DNA of 64,000 nucleotides from the NCBI RefSeq assembly GCF_029504695.1, contig NZ_JAQFIN010000003.1, positions 310,001-374,000 of the forward strand. Reading direction: 5' to 3'. The notes under the pieces were generated by a model. That model had not been told where the DNA came from, did no database searches, and saw only the letters and a program-made list of their open reading frames with translations. Position 1 is the first letter of the stretch, and each line of letters opens with the position of its first letter. Shown piece after piece: positions 28,212-38,400 of this stretch. The position numbers and the translations under genes are program-made. This stretch comes from Parabacteroides sp. PF5-6 (GTDB lineage Bacteria > Bacteroidota > Bacteroidia > Bacteroidales > Tannerellaceae).

Positions 28212-29639
28212 TTATTTTGTAAAAGTAACATCTTCCACATGCTCCCCGATAAAGAAGCGGCACATATCACTTGTCTTATACCAGGCAGGCTTACCCGGCA
28301 TCTCATCATAGATCAGTTGTCCGTTAATTCGCAGGTTCTGGAAACGGATATTTTTCACCTTCCGTTCTTCGTTATATCCCGCGATAATGGAAATCTCAGC
28401 ATTCTCTCCCGTATAGGAAATATCCTTGAACAAGACATCTTCAATGCCCATACCGGGCGCTGTGCAATATTTTTTGTTATAGAATATGCGTAAGTTCACG
28501 AGCTGTCCCTGGCGGAAGTTCTCAATCCGTATATTCTCAAAACGTACTTTCCTGATCAGGTTGTTATCGCCCGCGTTAATCGCCAAACAGCCTTGGTAAT
28601 CGACCTGTTTCTCTTTGTGGTCCAGGATGTCTATATTGATATACTTCAGGTTTTCGATTACTTCAAAATCCTCCGTCTCACTGTGCAGACCGATGAAAAT
28701 AGGATGCGCCACATCCGCCCAGAGGGTTGAGTTCTGCATCGTGATATTCTTGCATCCCCCCTTGAAACCTTTCCTTGTGGCGTAAACAGTCGTGCAATCA
28801 TCCGAATTACGGCAGAACACGCCATCATACAACACATTGTTACTGGCAAAGACATTCATGCCATCTCCCCAACCGTAATAACTGATGCTTTTCAGATTAC
28901 GTATGGTTACACTGTCGCATCCGCCCGTGGCACATTGTGTGGTGTACAGCCCTTCCACATAGATATTCCGTGCATTCGCCAGATGAATCCCCATTTTTAC
29001 CGTATGGTCGATAATGCCCCGTCCCATAATTCTTACATCGCGTACGTTTTCCACCAGAAGCTGTCCCATCAACACCGCTCCTCCTGCCACATAAACCGTC
29101 TTGCCGGAAGGGATCTCCAGCTTATTCTCTTTCAGCTGATGAATACCCGGTCCGAAGTAAATCACATCCTTGTCTTTCGGATCCGGTTTCTCCGTTTCCA
29201 CCGGATTGGCAAAGAGATGCAGGTTGTGGAAGATATCATTGTTTACCTCCACCGACAGGTTGCGCGGCTGATCGAGGGTAAAGATGATCTTATTCTCTTC
29301 TATCCGGGGAGTGATTTGATAAGAGAGCGGACGTACCTTTGCCGTTTCTATTTTTCCCCGGTTATAGGTTACCGACACCTCCACCGTGCCCGACATATCG
29401 AAGCTCGCCATCGAAGCCTCTTCTACATGGTGTTTCGTATCCTTTACCTCATCTACCTTAATCAAATAAGGGGAGACTTCCTGCCATTCCCCGCCCGGGA
29501 TTCTCGCGCGTACGGTAAAGTCATCATTCAACGCGGCTCCTTTCGGCGCGGGATAAGTAACCAGTTGATTTTCCGCATGCCCTTGTAATGCGATGAACAG
29601 GGCTATGATACAATAGGGTAAGATCGATAGTGTCTTCAT
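28212..29639 (-). CDS. Parallel beta-helix glycosidase (GH28/GH49-like)
   Basis: A 475-aa exported protein with a signal peptide (1-22, ending GHA). An N-terminal beta-sandwich (about 25-165) is followed by a right-handed beta-helix (from KTVYVAGGAVLMGQL). NSDDCTTVYAT in the helix resembles the catalytic Asp pair of polygalacturonase-like enzymes. The sandwich-plus-helix arrangement resembles GH49. The likely role is hydrolysis within a uronic-acid-containing glycan, but specificity is open. The stop and start codons overlap by 4 bp with the upstream GH97 gene, so the two are translationally coupled. Confidence 0.72.
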   Translation of the reverse strand: MKTLSILPYCIIALFIALQGHAENQLVTYPAPKGAALNDDFTVRARIPGGEWQEVSPYLIKVDEVKDTKHHVEEASMASFDMSGTVEVSVTYNRGKIETAKVRPLSYQITPRIEENKIIFTLDQPRNLSVEVNNDIFHNLHLFANPVETEKPDPKDKDVIYFGPGIHQLKENKLEIPSGKTVYVAGGAVLMGQLLVENVRDVRIMGRGIIDHTVKMGIHLANARNIYVEGLYTTQCATGGCDSVTIRNLKSISYYGWGDGMNVFASNNVLYDGVFCRNSDDCTTVYATRKGFKGGCKNITMQNSTLWADVAHPIFIGLHSETEDFEVIENLKYINIDILDHKEKQVDYQGCLAINAGDNNLIRKVRFENIRIENFRQGQLVNLRIFYNKKYCTAPGMGIEDVLFKDISYTGENAEISIIAGYNEERKVKNIRFQNLRINGQLIYDEMPGKPAWYKTSDMCRFFIGEHVEDVTFTK

Positions 29640-31585
29640 AATACTGTATTCTTCTTATATGATTTATATTTCTTCAAATCCTCAGGGGTCGCAGGAGTCA
29701 GATGAATGGTGTATCCGCCTTTCTCTTTCAACGCGAATTGCAGGATCGAGCGGTTGGATACAAGCAGACGGGAGATCTTTACCTTTGTGGGAGTCGCCAC
29801 CTTTTCATCGTCGGTATAGATATGTGCCACATACTTCCGGTCCTCTTCCAAAAAACTCAGTGACGTAGCGATACGTTGTGCTTCGTTATTGCCGATACTG
29901 CCGACAAACCAATCGTCTCCACTCCGGCGGGCAATCGTTACATACTCACCGATACGGTCGTGAATCACTTTCGTATCATCAAACGTGACAGGCACTTTAT
30001 CGAAGAACTCCAATTCCGGCACCTCTTCTATGCGCGCCGGCGTATCATACCAGTAGAGTGTTTGTAACGGGCTGTAATAGATCACAGGGAAAGCCAGTTG
30101 GTGCGCATGCGTATTCTTGATACGCGGATCAAAATAGCAAACCGTATAATCCGCCGCTCCGGCAATCATCCGGGTAAACGGCAGTATCGTATTATGTGTC
30201 GCATCCGGAAACTCTTCATTCCCCCGTATTCCTTCCTGCGTCAGAAGATTTGGATACGTGCGACTGTATCCATTCGGACGATACTCATCATGGATATTGA
30301 CCATCAGATTATTGTCTGCTGCCTTTTTAACCAACTCATGTACCCAGGTCGACCAGCCTTGGGTCTGATACTGCACAAATCCGAACTTTACTCCGGCCAA
30401 TCCCCATTTTTTATAAACCGGGAATATCTTATCCGCCTGATGTTGCAGCGCATGTTGATTGACATAGACCCAAACGCCTATTCCTTTCGATTTTCCGTAA
30501 GCAACCACTTCCGGCATATCCAGGTCAGATACGACCACCTGACTGGCGTCGGATTCGAATTCCATAGACGGCCCGTACCATTTCCAATCAAAGAGGATGT
30601 ATTGCATATTGTGCTTCGCGCAGAAATCAATACAAGCTTTTGCGTTTTTCGTCGTCAGTGTAGTCTCGCGCATAATTTTGCCGGGTTTAATCCAGCCGGT
30701 ATCCGCGATTTTATTCGCATCATTCAGATTCAGGATGATATCATTATTCTCCAACAGTCCCCCTAAGCGGTCAGAAGCCATCACCACCCGCCACGGTGTG
30801 CCGAACGGCGTTACCATATCCGAAACGGAATAAAGCGATACCTGGACTGTGTTTTCTTTTTCTTCCGAGAGTTTAAACATCGTGCGCGCAAAGTCGATCT
30901 GCCGGGCTTCCGTGATACAGGCATACAGATCATCCGACAGTTTCAGTGTCAGCGGCCGCTCACTCATATCCTCCCAATCCTTCAAGGGCTTTTCATAGTA
31001 AGGTGCCTGCGCCCATTGTGTCCACCAGGCAGTGGTTCCTTCCGGGAAGGTAAATTCCGTATTTTCTGCCGTCACCTTATGATAGATAGCGACCGGATGC
31101 ATCGGGAAATAATAACGGAAAGCAATTCCCTCATTATAGGCACGCACTTCGATATTCATCCGGTATGCCGAATCATCCTTACGGGAAAGAAAGACCGTCA
31201 TCCCATTGTAGTGATCTTTTACGACGGAACGCTCCCCATAGAGTGGATCCCAGGTTTCATTGACCGTGAAAGTCTCTGTTTTGTCAAACGACAATCCGTC
31301 GTCCCATTCCTTCGATTGATCCCAGAACTTCGCCAACGCACGTTCCCAGATATGATTATCAAGCTGAATATCCAGTTTCGACTCTAATACGACCGGTTGA
31401 CAATCATACCGAACCGTATAATACATATCCAACGTACCGTCTGTGTTCTGTTTCTGATAACATTCAAAAACATGTTTCCCGTCCGGAGAAGAGACCGTTG
31501 AAAAGGTTTCTTTCAAGGTGGTTTGAGCGGTAGCATGTACACAAACCCAAAAGCTTATCAATAAAAGTTTGATATGTTTGTTCAT
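29636..31585 (-). CDS. GH97 alpha-glycosidase
   Basis: A 649-aa exported enzyme (signal peptide 1-20, ending ATAQ). The N-terminal GH97 sandwich is shown by VSSPDGKHVFECYQ and by TEFTFPEGTTAWWTQWAQ. The catalytic TIM barrel contains YILFDWKWYGPS, GVWVYVNQHALQ, VNIHDEYRPNGYSRTYPNLL and GIRGNEEFP, which hold the conserved acidic residues. The family includes inverting alpha-glucosidases (SusB) and retaining alpha-galactosidases. The Asp-Glu after NIH may indicate the retaining type, but this is only a suggestion. It is coupled by 4-bp ATGA overlaps to both neighbours. Confidence 0.9.
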   Translation of the reverse strand: MNKHIKLLLISFWVCVHATAQTTLKETFSTVSSPDGKHVFECYQKQNTDGTLDMYYTVRYDCQPVVLESKLDIQLDNHIWERALAKFWDQSKEWDDGLSFDKTETFTVNETWDPLYGERSVVKDHYNGMTVFLSRKDDSAYRMNIEVRAYNEGIAFRYYFPMHPVAIYHKVTAENTEFTFPEGTTAWWTQWAQAPYYEKPLKDWEDMSERPLTLKLSDDLYACITEARQIDFARTMFKLSEEKENTVQVSLYSVSDMVTPFGTPWRVVMASDRLGGLLENNDIILNLNDANKIADTGWIKPGKIMRETTLTTKNAKACIDFCAKHNMQYILFDWKWYGPSMEFESDASQVVVSDLDMPEVVAYGKSKGIGVWVYVNQHALQHQADKIFPVYKKWGLAGVKFGFVQYQTQGWSTWVHELVKKAADNNLMVNIHDEYRPNGYSRTYPNLLTQEGIRGNEEFPDATHNTILPFTRMIAGAADYTVCYFDPRIKNTHAHQLAFPVIYYSPLQTLYWYDTPARIEEVPELEFFDKVPVTFDDTKVIHDRIGEYVTIARRSGDDWFVGSIGNNEAQRIATSLSFLEEDRKYVAHIYTDDEKVATPTKVKISRLLVSNRSILQFALKEKGGYTIHLTPATPEDLKKYKSYKKNTVL

Positions 31586-33234
31586 TGTTTTATCTGTATA
31601 TAAAAGACCTGTTCTACGGGTCTTGCCGTTTGTATTTTCGGTTCTGTCATACTTCCGTATTGCCAGGCGACGACTGTGACCTTCACCGGATATTTTGTTT
31701 TAGGAGGAAGTTCCGTCAAGAAGAGCCTATTCCCCTCGATATAGGCCGGGCCACTCCTGACGTAATATTGCACGGGTAGCTTCCTATTCGAAACCGCTTG
31801 CAATTGAATCGATGAAGTGCCGACTTTCACATCCGGTATCTCCGGGAATTTTATTTCCTGTGTCTTCCCTTCATTCAGTGTCATCGGCATTCGCCAGGAA
31901 ATAGTTCTCACCGCATGTCCGTAAAACATATCCGATTCGGCAAATGCAAACAATTCCACACCGGTGGCACGTTTATGTTGTGTACCCGGGCGGTAATGAC
32001 TGAACCGGAAAGTCGAGTCGTTGATGATACTGACCGGTCCTGCGATACGCTTGATCCTTACCGGTTCGATGGTATGTGCGTCGGATAGACGGGTATAGGT
32101 CGAATCGGTGAAAACCACTTTCGCCTGTACCTCCATAGTATATCCGTCGGTAGTGAATTGCAGTGGCTCATTTGGCTTCAGTATATGCCCGTCCTGCATC
32201 AGTGTCAGGTATTGTTTCTTCTTGTTCCTTTCACGGGTGTAGATACTTTCTGTCCAACGCGCCATCTCTTCATCGAAGTACCAGTAAGCCGAATCTCTAT
32301 CGCCCGGGTAGCCCCAGTAAGTATCTGTCCGGGCTGTAGGCAATGCGTTTTTATGCCAACGGTCGGCTAACCAACCCTCTTCACGTTTTAGCTTTTTCAA
32401 AGGCATTATCGATTCCCCATCCCATTCACCGGGCATCCGGTATTCCACTGCTTTCTGTATAAAGCGGATCAAATATCTCAGATCATCCTGACTGAAATCG
32501 CTATGCCCACGTCCTGCATTACATAACAACGATATCGTACTTCCGGGATATTGGCGCATAAACCTGAACGAGTCTTCTATGCGGAATTCATTCCACTCCA
32601 ATTCGCCAATGCAGATCAAACCGGGTATACCGTCTATATTCCGATCTCCCCAGTCGGGATTGTAACGATTACAACAGAGATAAGTAGACCGGGGCGAATC
32701 GCCATGAAATGAGATCATCGCCAGGGTGCGTTCGGGATTCCAGGCACCAAAGTTCCAGGGTTGTGACGCCTGCGACGAATGACTCAGGTAAACGACCGGC
32801 AGATAGCGCAACTCCGCATACCCGGATAGTTCAGCTAATTCGTCGACCGCCTCATTAAAAGACGCTTGTGCCCCGGCTGTGACATCAAAAACTCCCGCCG
32901 GATCCATATCGGGTGTTACCCATAGCTCCGCAAAGTCCAATCGCGCCATCGCTTCCCGAAACAACGGATCTTCCAGTATGCCTTCTTCTATCAGGTTGTG
33001 GCCGCATACAATTAAGCCTTTCAACTGATTACAGCCGGGTGGTATCCATAGGAACGCCCGCCTCGGATTGTCTTCGTTTTCACCCGGCACACTATCAATA
33101 TCGGTTTCCCATTGATACACCCGGTTTTTCATAAGTTCTACCGGATCTATCGTTTGTTTTTCGCGGGCATGCCCAACCCATGTGCTCACAGACAACAGGA
33201 GGCAAGCCCAAAAACCCAATGGTAAATGTTTCAT
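31582..33234 (-). CDS. Exported alpha/beta-hydrolase-like protein
   Basis: A 550-aa protein of uncertain role. The open frame continues to 33420 through the 22-bp repeat array, giving a meaningless repeat-coded N-terminus. The Met at 33234 begins a signal peptide (MKHLPLGFWACLLLSVSTWV, cleavage near GHA) and is the likely start. The middle (about 60-280) looks like an alpha/beta-hydrolase: GLIVCGHNL, YLPVVYLSHSSQASQ (possible nucleophile elbow) and LLCNAGRGHSDFS (possible catalytic His). The C-terminal 200 residues are beta-rich. It might be an esterase for substituted glycans in PUL 2. The start overlaps nothing upstream; the stop overlaps GH97 by 4 bp. Confidence 0.6.
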   Translation of the reverse strand: MKHLPLGFWACLLLSVSTWVGHAREKQTIDPVELMKNRVYQWETDIDSVPGENEDNPRRAFLWIPPGCNQLKGLIVCGHNLIEEGILEDPLFREAMARLDFAELWVTPDMDPAGVFDVTAGAQASFNEAVDELAELSGYAELRYLPVVYLSHSSQASQPWNFGAWNPERTLAMISFHGDSPRSTYLCCNRYNPDWGDRNIDGIPGLICIGELEWNEFRIEDSFRFMRQYPGSTISLLCNAGRGHSDFSQDDLRYLIRFIQKAVEYRMPGEWDGESIMPLKKLKREEGWLADRWHKNALPTARTDTYWGYPGDRDSAYWYFDEEMARWTESIYTRERNKKKQYLTLMQDGHILKPNEPLQFTTDGYTMEVQAKVVFTDSTYTRLSDAHTIEPVRIKRIAGPVSIINDSTFRFSHYRPGTQHKRATGVELFAFAESDMFYGHAVRTISWRMPMTLNEGKTQEIKFPEIPDVKVGTSSIQLQAVSNRKLPVQYYVRSGPAYIEGNRLFLTELPPKTKYPVKVTVVAWQYGSMTEPKIQTARPVEQVFYIQIKQ

Positions 33235-33360
33235 CTGATATTTTTGTCTACTCATTTCTAAAGCCGATGATATCCCCGGCTTATAAAGATACGAATCAAT
33301 ACCCGGATTCACCCAATAGACTACTCGATATATTCCCTGAGTGTTCAATTTTCCCGGCGT

Positions 33361-33448
33361 GGCAAAGTTTTGCCTCCGCCATGGCAAAGCTTTGCCACCG
33401 CCTTGGCAAAGTTTTGCCACCGCCTTGGCAAAGTTCTGTCATTCCAAT
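33361..33448. repeat. Array A2: four 22-bp palindromic tandem units
   Basis: Units start at 33361, 33383, 33405 and 33427. Each contains GGCAAAG(C/T)TTTGCC, a perfect 14-bp palindrome in the second unit, followed by an 8-bp spacer such as ACCGCCTT. The last unit is degenerate. It lies between susD and the hydrolase-like gene of PUL 2, inside the presumed operon leader of the latter. Confidence 0.88.
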
Positions 33449-33468
33449 GATATAGATAAAAAAGCAGC

Positions 33469-35412
33469 TTACCAACCCGGATTCTGTTTTAAGTTCGGGT
33501 TTAATTTGATCTGATCGGTTGGGATCGGTTGCAGATAGTTCTTTTGGGAGAAGAGGCGGTTATTGGCCTGTTCGATAATCACCGCACCGGCTTTGACCGG
33601 AGTCAATCCCTCATAGGTATAAGCGATATCCGAAGTGGTGATCTTCCCTACATAGGCTTCCGGATTATAGACGGGTTTATCGTCAACCGGGCTGATCAGA
33701 GATTGCAGGAAAGTCGGTTGTCCGTTATAGGAAACATACGTTCCGCAACGCGGCTGACCGGCGAGTTCCGCTTCGGCAATGCCCCAACGGCAGAGGTCGC
33801 TCAAGCGATGGCCTTCGCCATAGAGTTCGGTTGCCCGTTCGCGACGGATCTCACCCAGGAAGGTCAGCTTCCCTCCCAACGCTTGTGCTTTCGCAATCAG
33901 TGCCGCATTCAACGGAGCTACCCCACCACGGGCACGCACTTTGTTGATGGAATAATCCAGGTCGCTATCCGAGATCTGCCCTTCACCCAATTCACAGGTG
34001 GCTTCGGCATAGATCAACAAGACTTCCGCAAAGCGGATCTGCATATAGTCGGCCGACTCCATTCCGGCAGCGGTCACATAAGTACCTTCGCTACGGAACT
34101 TGCGTCCGCCCATACCGCCGCCACCGTTACGCAGATCGGGAACAGCCTGGTAGGTTCCGGCAGCAAGCGTATAGATATCGACACCATAACGCGCACCGGT
34201 GCCATACATTCCCCAGCCCCAGGCGTAATCCATCGTTTTGGTTACCATGGCGGTCATCCGGTAATCGCGGTTTTCCAGTTCGGCGTTCATCTCGTTAAAA
34301 CCTTTGAACAGCGGAGAAAGGTGAATAGGCAGACCATCGCTGCAAAGATACATATCGGCCAGCTTGCGGGTCATACCTGCCGGCCAGGAGTGCGTCAGGT
34401 TCATATTGCCCCGGCGGTTGGTGGCATCGAACACACTGCGGTATACGGCTTCTTTGTTGGATGATTTGCTCATGCCTGCCGGGTTCGAATCGCTTCCTTC
34501 GAGGTTGAACAGATAATAATAGCTGTTGTACGCATACATCTCGGGGTTAACCACCGCGCCTCCGCTGACATCTTCTACACCCATCCAGAGTTCGAATTCG
34601 CCCGAATCGATCACTTCTTTCGACAAGTTCTTTGCCAGGGTCAGGAACTCATTCGGCGAAGGGTATCCCGCCGGTTTGTTCGTTCCCGCACCGCTGGCAG
34701 ATCCGTCACCGTCGGTCTTCGTGCCCACATACTTATCCCATGTGCCGGCAAAAAGGCAAACACGCGCCTTAAAGGCCTTAGCTGCTTCCACGGTTACATG
34801 ACCATCGTTATTCGTCTTAGCCACAGTAGTGCCCGCCAGTTTAGCGATGGCCACATCCAGGTCGTCTACAATCTGTTTGATGACTTCATAGCGTGAAGCG
34901 CGTGGTCCCCAAACGATATCCGACTCAGCCGTCGTCACTTCATTGGCAATGGGAACGCCACCAAAACGTTTAAGCAACATAAAATGATGCCATGCCCGGA
35001 AGAAATAAGCCTGACCGACGGGACCGGCAATCTTATCCGGTTCATTATACTCGGCAGCTTTGGCGATTACCTCGTTTACGGGACGCAGCCATTGGTACAT
35101 CTGTTGCCAATAGACATCGGTTGTCGGAGCCGAATTGGTTCCGCTCAGGAGTTCACTGCCCGCACCTACCAGGTCGGAGCCATAGTCAAAGATCAACGCG
35201 TACGTATTGTTCGCACCGGCCAGGCCACCATTCGCCTGCCATCCATAGACATTGGCATGCAGGTTGTTTGCTGCCTGTACGAAGTGTTCCGGGTCTTTGA
35301 AATAAATAGTCTCTGTCTGCGAATCCAGTGGTTCCAGATCCAGGAAACTGTCGCAACCGCTCAGTAATGCAGCTCCCAGACAAAGAGAAATATATAGTTT
35401 ACTCGTTTTCAT
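33469..35412 (-). CDS. SusD/RagB-family glycan-binding lipoprotein
   Basis: A 647-aa surface lipoprotein with lipobox LGAALLSGC (Cys20). FLDLEPLDSQTETIYF follows the lipid anchor, and the protein ends IKLNPNLKQNPGW as is typical. It is somewhat longer than average because of insertions around 225-300 and 390-430. It lies 30 bp downstream of susC and forms with it the transport pair of PUL 2. Confidence 0.95.
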   Translation of the reverse strand: MKTSKLYISLCLGAALLSGCDSFLDLEPLDSQTETIYFKDPEHFVQAANNLHANVYGWQANGGLAGANNTYALIFDYGSDLVGAGSELLSGTNSAPTTDVYWQQMYQWLRPVNEVIAKAAEYNEPDKIAGPVGQAYFFRAWHHFMLLKRFGGVPIANEVTTAESDIVWGPRASRYEVIKQIVDDLDVAIAKLAGTTVAKTNNDGHVTVEAAKAFKARVCLFAGTWDKYVGTKTDGDGSASGAGTNKPAGYPSPNEFLTLAKNLSKEVIDSGEFELWMGVEDVSGGAVVNPEMYAYNSYYYLFNLEGSDSNPAGMSKSSNKEAVYRSVFDATNRRGNMNLTHSWPAGMTRKLADMYLCSDGLPIHLSPLFKGFNEMNAELENRDYRMTAMVTKTMDYAWGWGMYGTGARYGVDIYTLAAGTYQAVPDLRNGGGGMGGRKFRSEGTYVTAAGMESADYMQIRFAEVLLIYAEATCELGEGQISDSDLDYSINKVRARGGVAPLNAALIAKAQALGGKLTFLGEIRRERATELYGEGHRLSDLCRWGIAEAELAGQPRCGTYVSYNGQPTFLQSLISPVDDKPVYNPEAYVGKITTSDIAYTYEGLTPVKAGAVIIEQANNRLFSQKNYLQPIPTDQIKLNPNLKQNPGW

Positions 35413-35442
35413 ATATTTAATCTTTAATGAAGGTTTATACTA

Positions 35443-38400
35443 TTAGAATGTCAAATCGATACCGAAAGAAAGCGTACGGGAATACACATCTACGTTTCCT
35501 TGTCCGGTCGCCGCTTTGTGTTCGGGGTCGAAACCGTCTTTCACGTTCGAGATTTCAAAGAGGTTATCCGCCGATACATAGAGGCGAAGGTTCTCAACAA
35601 AAGCTTTGCGGGTCATCGCCTTCGGCAATGTATAGCCTACGACGATATTCTTGGCGCGTGCATACCAAATCTTGCTCACGTTGATATCGTTATACCATTT
35701 GTAGTTCCAGTTGTTACGGGCACCGTTACGCGACATGATCGGGTAGCGGGCATTCGTATGTTCTTCCGTCCAGGTATTTCCCCAGAAGGTAGCATTCTGG
35801 TTGGTCCAACCGCTGAACCAGGGCGAAGACATCTGTGCTTCACGAACGAGGTATTGTTGTCCGACTCCCTGAATAAACATAGAGAAATCAAAGCCTTTAT
35901 AACTTGCACCCAGATTGAGTCCGAAAGTGTAGTGCGGATTCGCATCACCATAATAATAAAGGTCTTCTGTCGTGATCGCTCCGTCGCCATTCAAATCGAC
36001 TTTCTTCACGCTACCCGGTGTCAACTGGTTAGCAGTTCCGGCTACAGGAGCTAATGTGCCCGAACCGTTAACGGTCTGGTAGTAAGCGTCTACTTCAGCC
36101 TGGTTTTGCATATAACCGCTGGTCTTATAAACATAGAGTGCGTTCAGCGGTTTGCCTTCGATAAAGGATCCGGTGGCATTAGGGCTAATCACCTTGTTGT
36201 TCAATCCGACGCCGATAGCTACCGCTCCTGCGTATTCCGTCACCTCGGTGCGGGCATCCGCCAAAGAGAATCCGACACGATAATTGAAGTCGTCGCCAAT
36301 CTTATCGTTCCAGTTCAACTGCAACTCCCAACCGTTGGCGCGGAAGTTACCATTATTGGTCTTGGGCGCGTTGGCACCTAATGTCTGCGGATAAGTCATA
36401 GAGATCAACATGCCTTTATTCTCACGGATAAAGTATTCGAAAGAACCGTTCAACCGGTTTTGCAGGAAGCCAAAGTCCAATCCGATATTCGTTGTCGCCA
36501 CCCGTTCCCAGGTTCTGTTGGTCGACGTCATCGCGCTGATCCATGAGGTATTGGTTTTCGTTCCGTTATATCCGAATACGGTCGTTCCTGTGCTGATACT
36601 GGAGATGTAGTCGTAATTTCCGATACCTGTCTGCGAACCGGTTTCACCATAAGAAGCACGCAACTTCAGGTTGTCGAAGATATTCCATGCCTTTACAAAA
36701 TCTAATTCCGAGAAACGGATACCACCCGATACGCCGGCGAAGTTAGCCCAGCGGTTGTTCTTGTCGAAACGGGAAGAACCGTCACGACGGAAAAGACCTT
36801 CCAAGAGATAAGTGCCTTTGTAATCGTAGTTCAAACGACCCAGGTAAGAAACCATACCTACTTCGTTGCTTCCCCCTGTCGCTTCTGCTGTTGTGGCATT
36901 CCCCAGGTTGATATCATCCAGTTCGTCGACTGTCATTCCTTTACGGAACTGATACATTTTCTTATATGTATTCTTCTCGGCAGTGATACCTCCCATAAAA
37001 CCGATGTTATGTCCGAAGAACTCACGGTTGTAGTTTACGAAACCACCATACGTCTGGAACAATACATCTTCGTAGGTATTCTTCACCCAGCGGTCGTTGT
37101 CGCCGGTCTGCGAGTTCACGTATCCCGTACCCAGGCTATAGTCCGGGTTACCGCTTTCCGTTTTGGTCTCACCCGACCAGTCGTACATCGTTACGCGTCT
37201 CTGGCGCTCGACCAGCATGTGTTTACGCATGCGGACATTGGCATTGGCAGAAACAGATAAACCCTTGGTCAGCATACCCAGGTCGACGGTAATCTTACCA
37301 CCCATACGCAAGATTTCTTCCGTATCGTTCCGGCGTCCACCTTCTTTCAGCTTGGCCACCAGGTTATTGTTACCGAACGTATCGTAGAACTGTCCGTAAG
37401 GATTGTACAAAGGAAATACGTAGAAGTCCTGAATCCCATGACCTACACCCTGTTGTGGTGTGCTTACATTCCGTTTGTCGTAAGAGATGTTGAATTCTGT
37501 TTTTACATATTTACCGATATTATAGTCGACATTCGTACGGAAGTTATACTTCTTCTGTCCATCATAGACGATATCAACCAGTGAACGGTCGTTGGCATAA
37601 CCCAAAGAAGTCAATACCTTCACGTTTTCGCTACCACTGTTGATCGAAACATTGTGTGATTGTCCCCAGGTATTACCGTAAACGGCATCGAACTGGTCGC
37701 TATACGGATCCAATTTACGCCATTTTCCACCGACAACTCCTTCGAAGCCATCGCCTGCGGCCAAGGTACGCCATGCATCTTCGGGCCACATCCACCAGGA
37801 GAAGTTACCGTTGTCGGCTTTCGCGTCGTTCTCTGTGGCATGCACTAACATCTGCGCCCAGGTCACCCCATCGGCAACCGGGAAACGCTTGCCAATCACA
37901 TTCGCATGCACGCTGCCCGAATAAGTCACACTGGTTTTACCCGCTTTACCGCGTTTGGTAGTCACCAGGATAACCCCTGCACCGGCTTTTGTACCGTAAA
38001 TCGCCGCGGCGGCATCTTTCAATACGGAGATGCTTTCCACATCGTTCGGGTTGATCTGCGAAAGCTCCCATTTATACGCTTCAACGCCGTCGATCAAGAT
38101 CATCGGGTCGGTTTCGTTCACCGAGATACCCCCACGCAAGGTGATATTGATGCCTTCATTACCCGGACGGGAAGAGGTACGCGTAATGGTCAGACCGGGA
38201 ATCTCTCCCTGAAGAGCAGCCGCCACACTGGTCGTTGCTTTTCCTCTTAACACATCCTCTCCTCTTACCTGCGCAACGGCACCGGTAAGTGTGGCTTTCT
38301 TCTGGGTACCGAACCCTACAACCACCACTTCTTCGAGCATTTCCGAGTCTTCCGACAATACAATATTAAAGGTGCGGGTCGAGCCCAATGCCACCTCCTG

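Noticed and set aside
33235-33420. N-terminal extension of the hydrolase-like protein through repeat array A2
   Set aside because: The extension translates the 22-bp repeat and lacks a signal peptide; the start at 33234 gives one.
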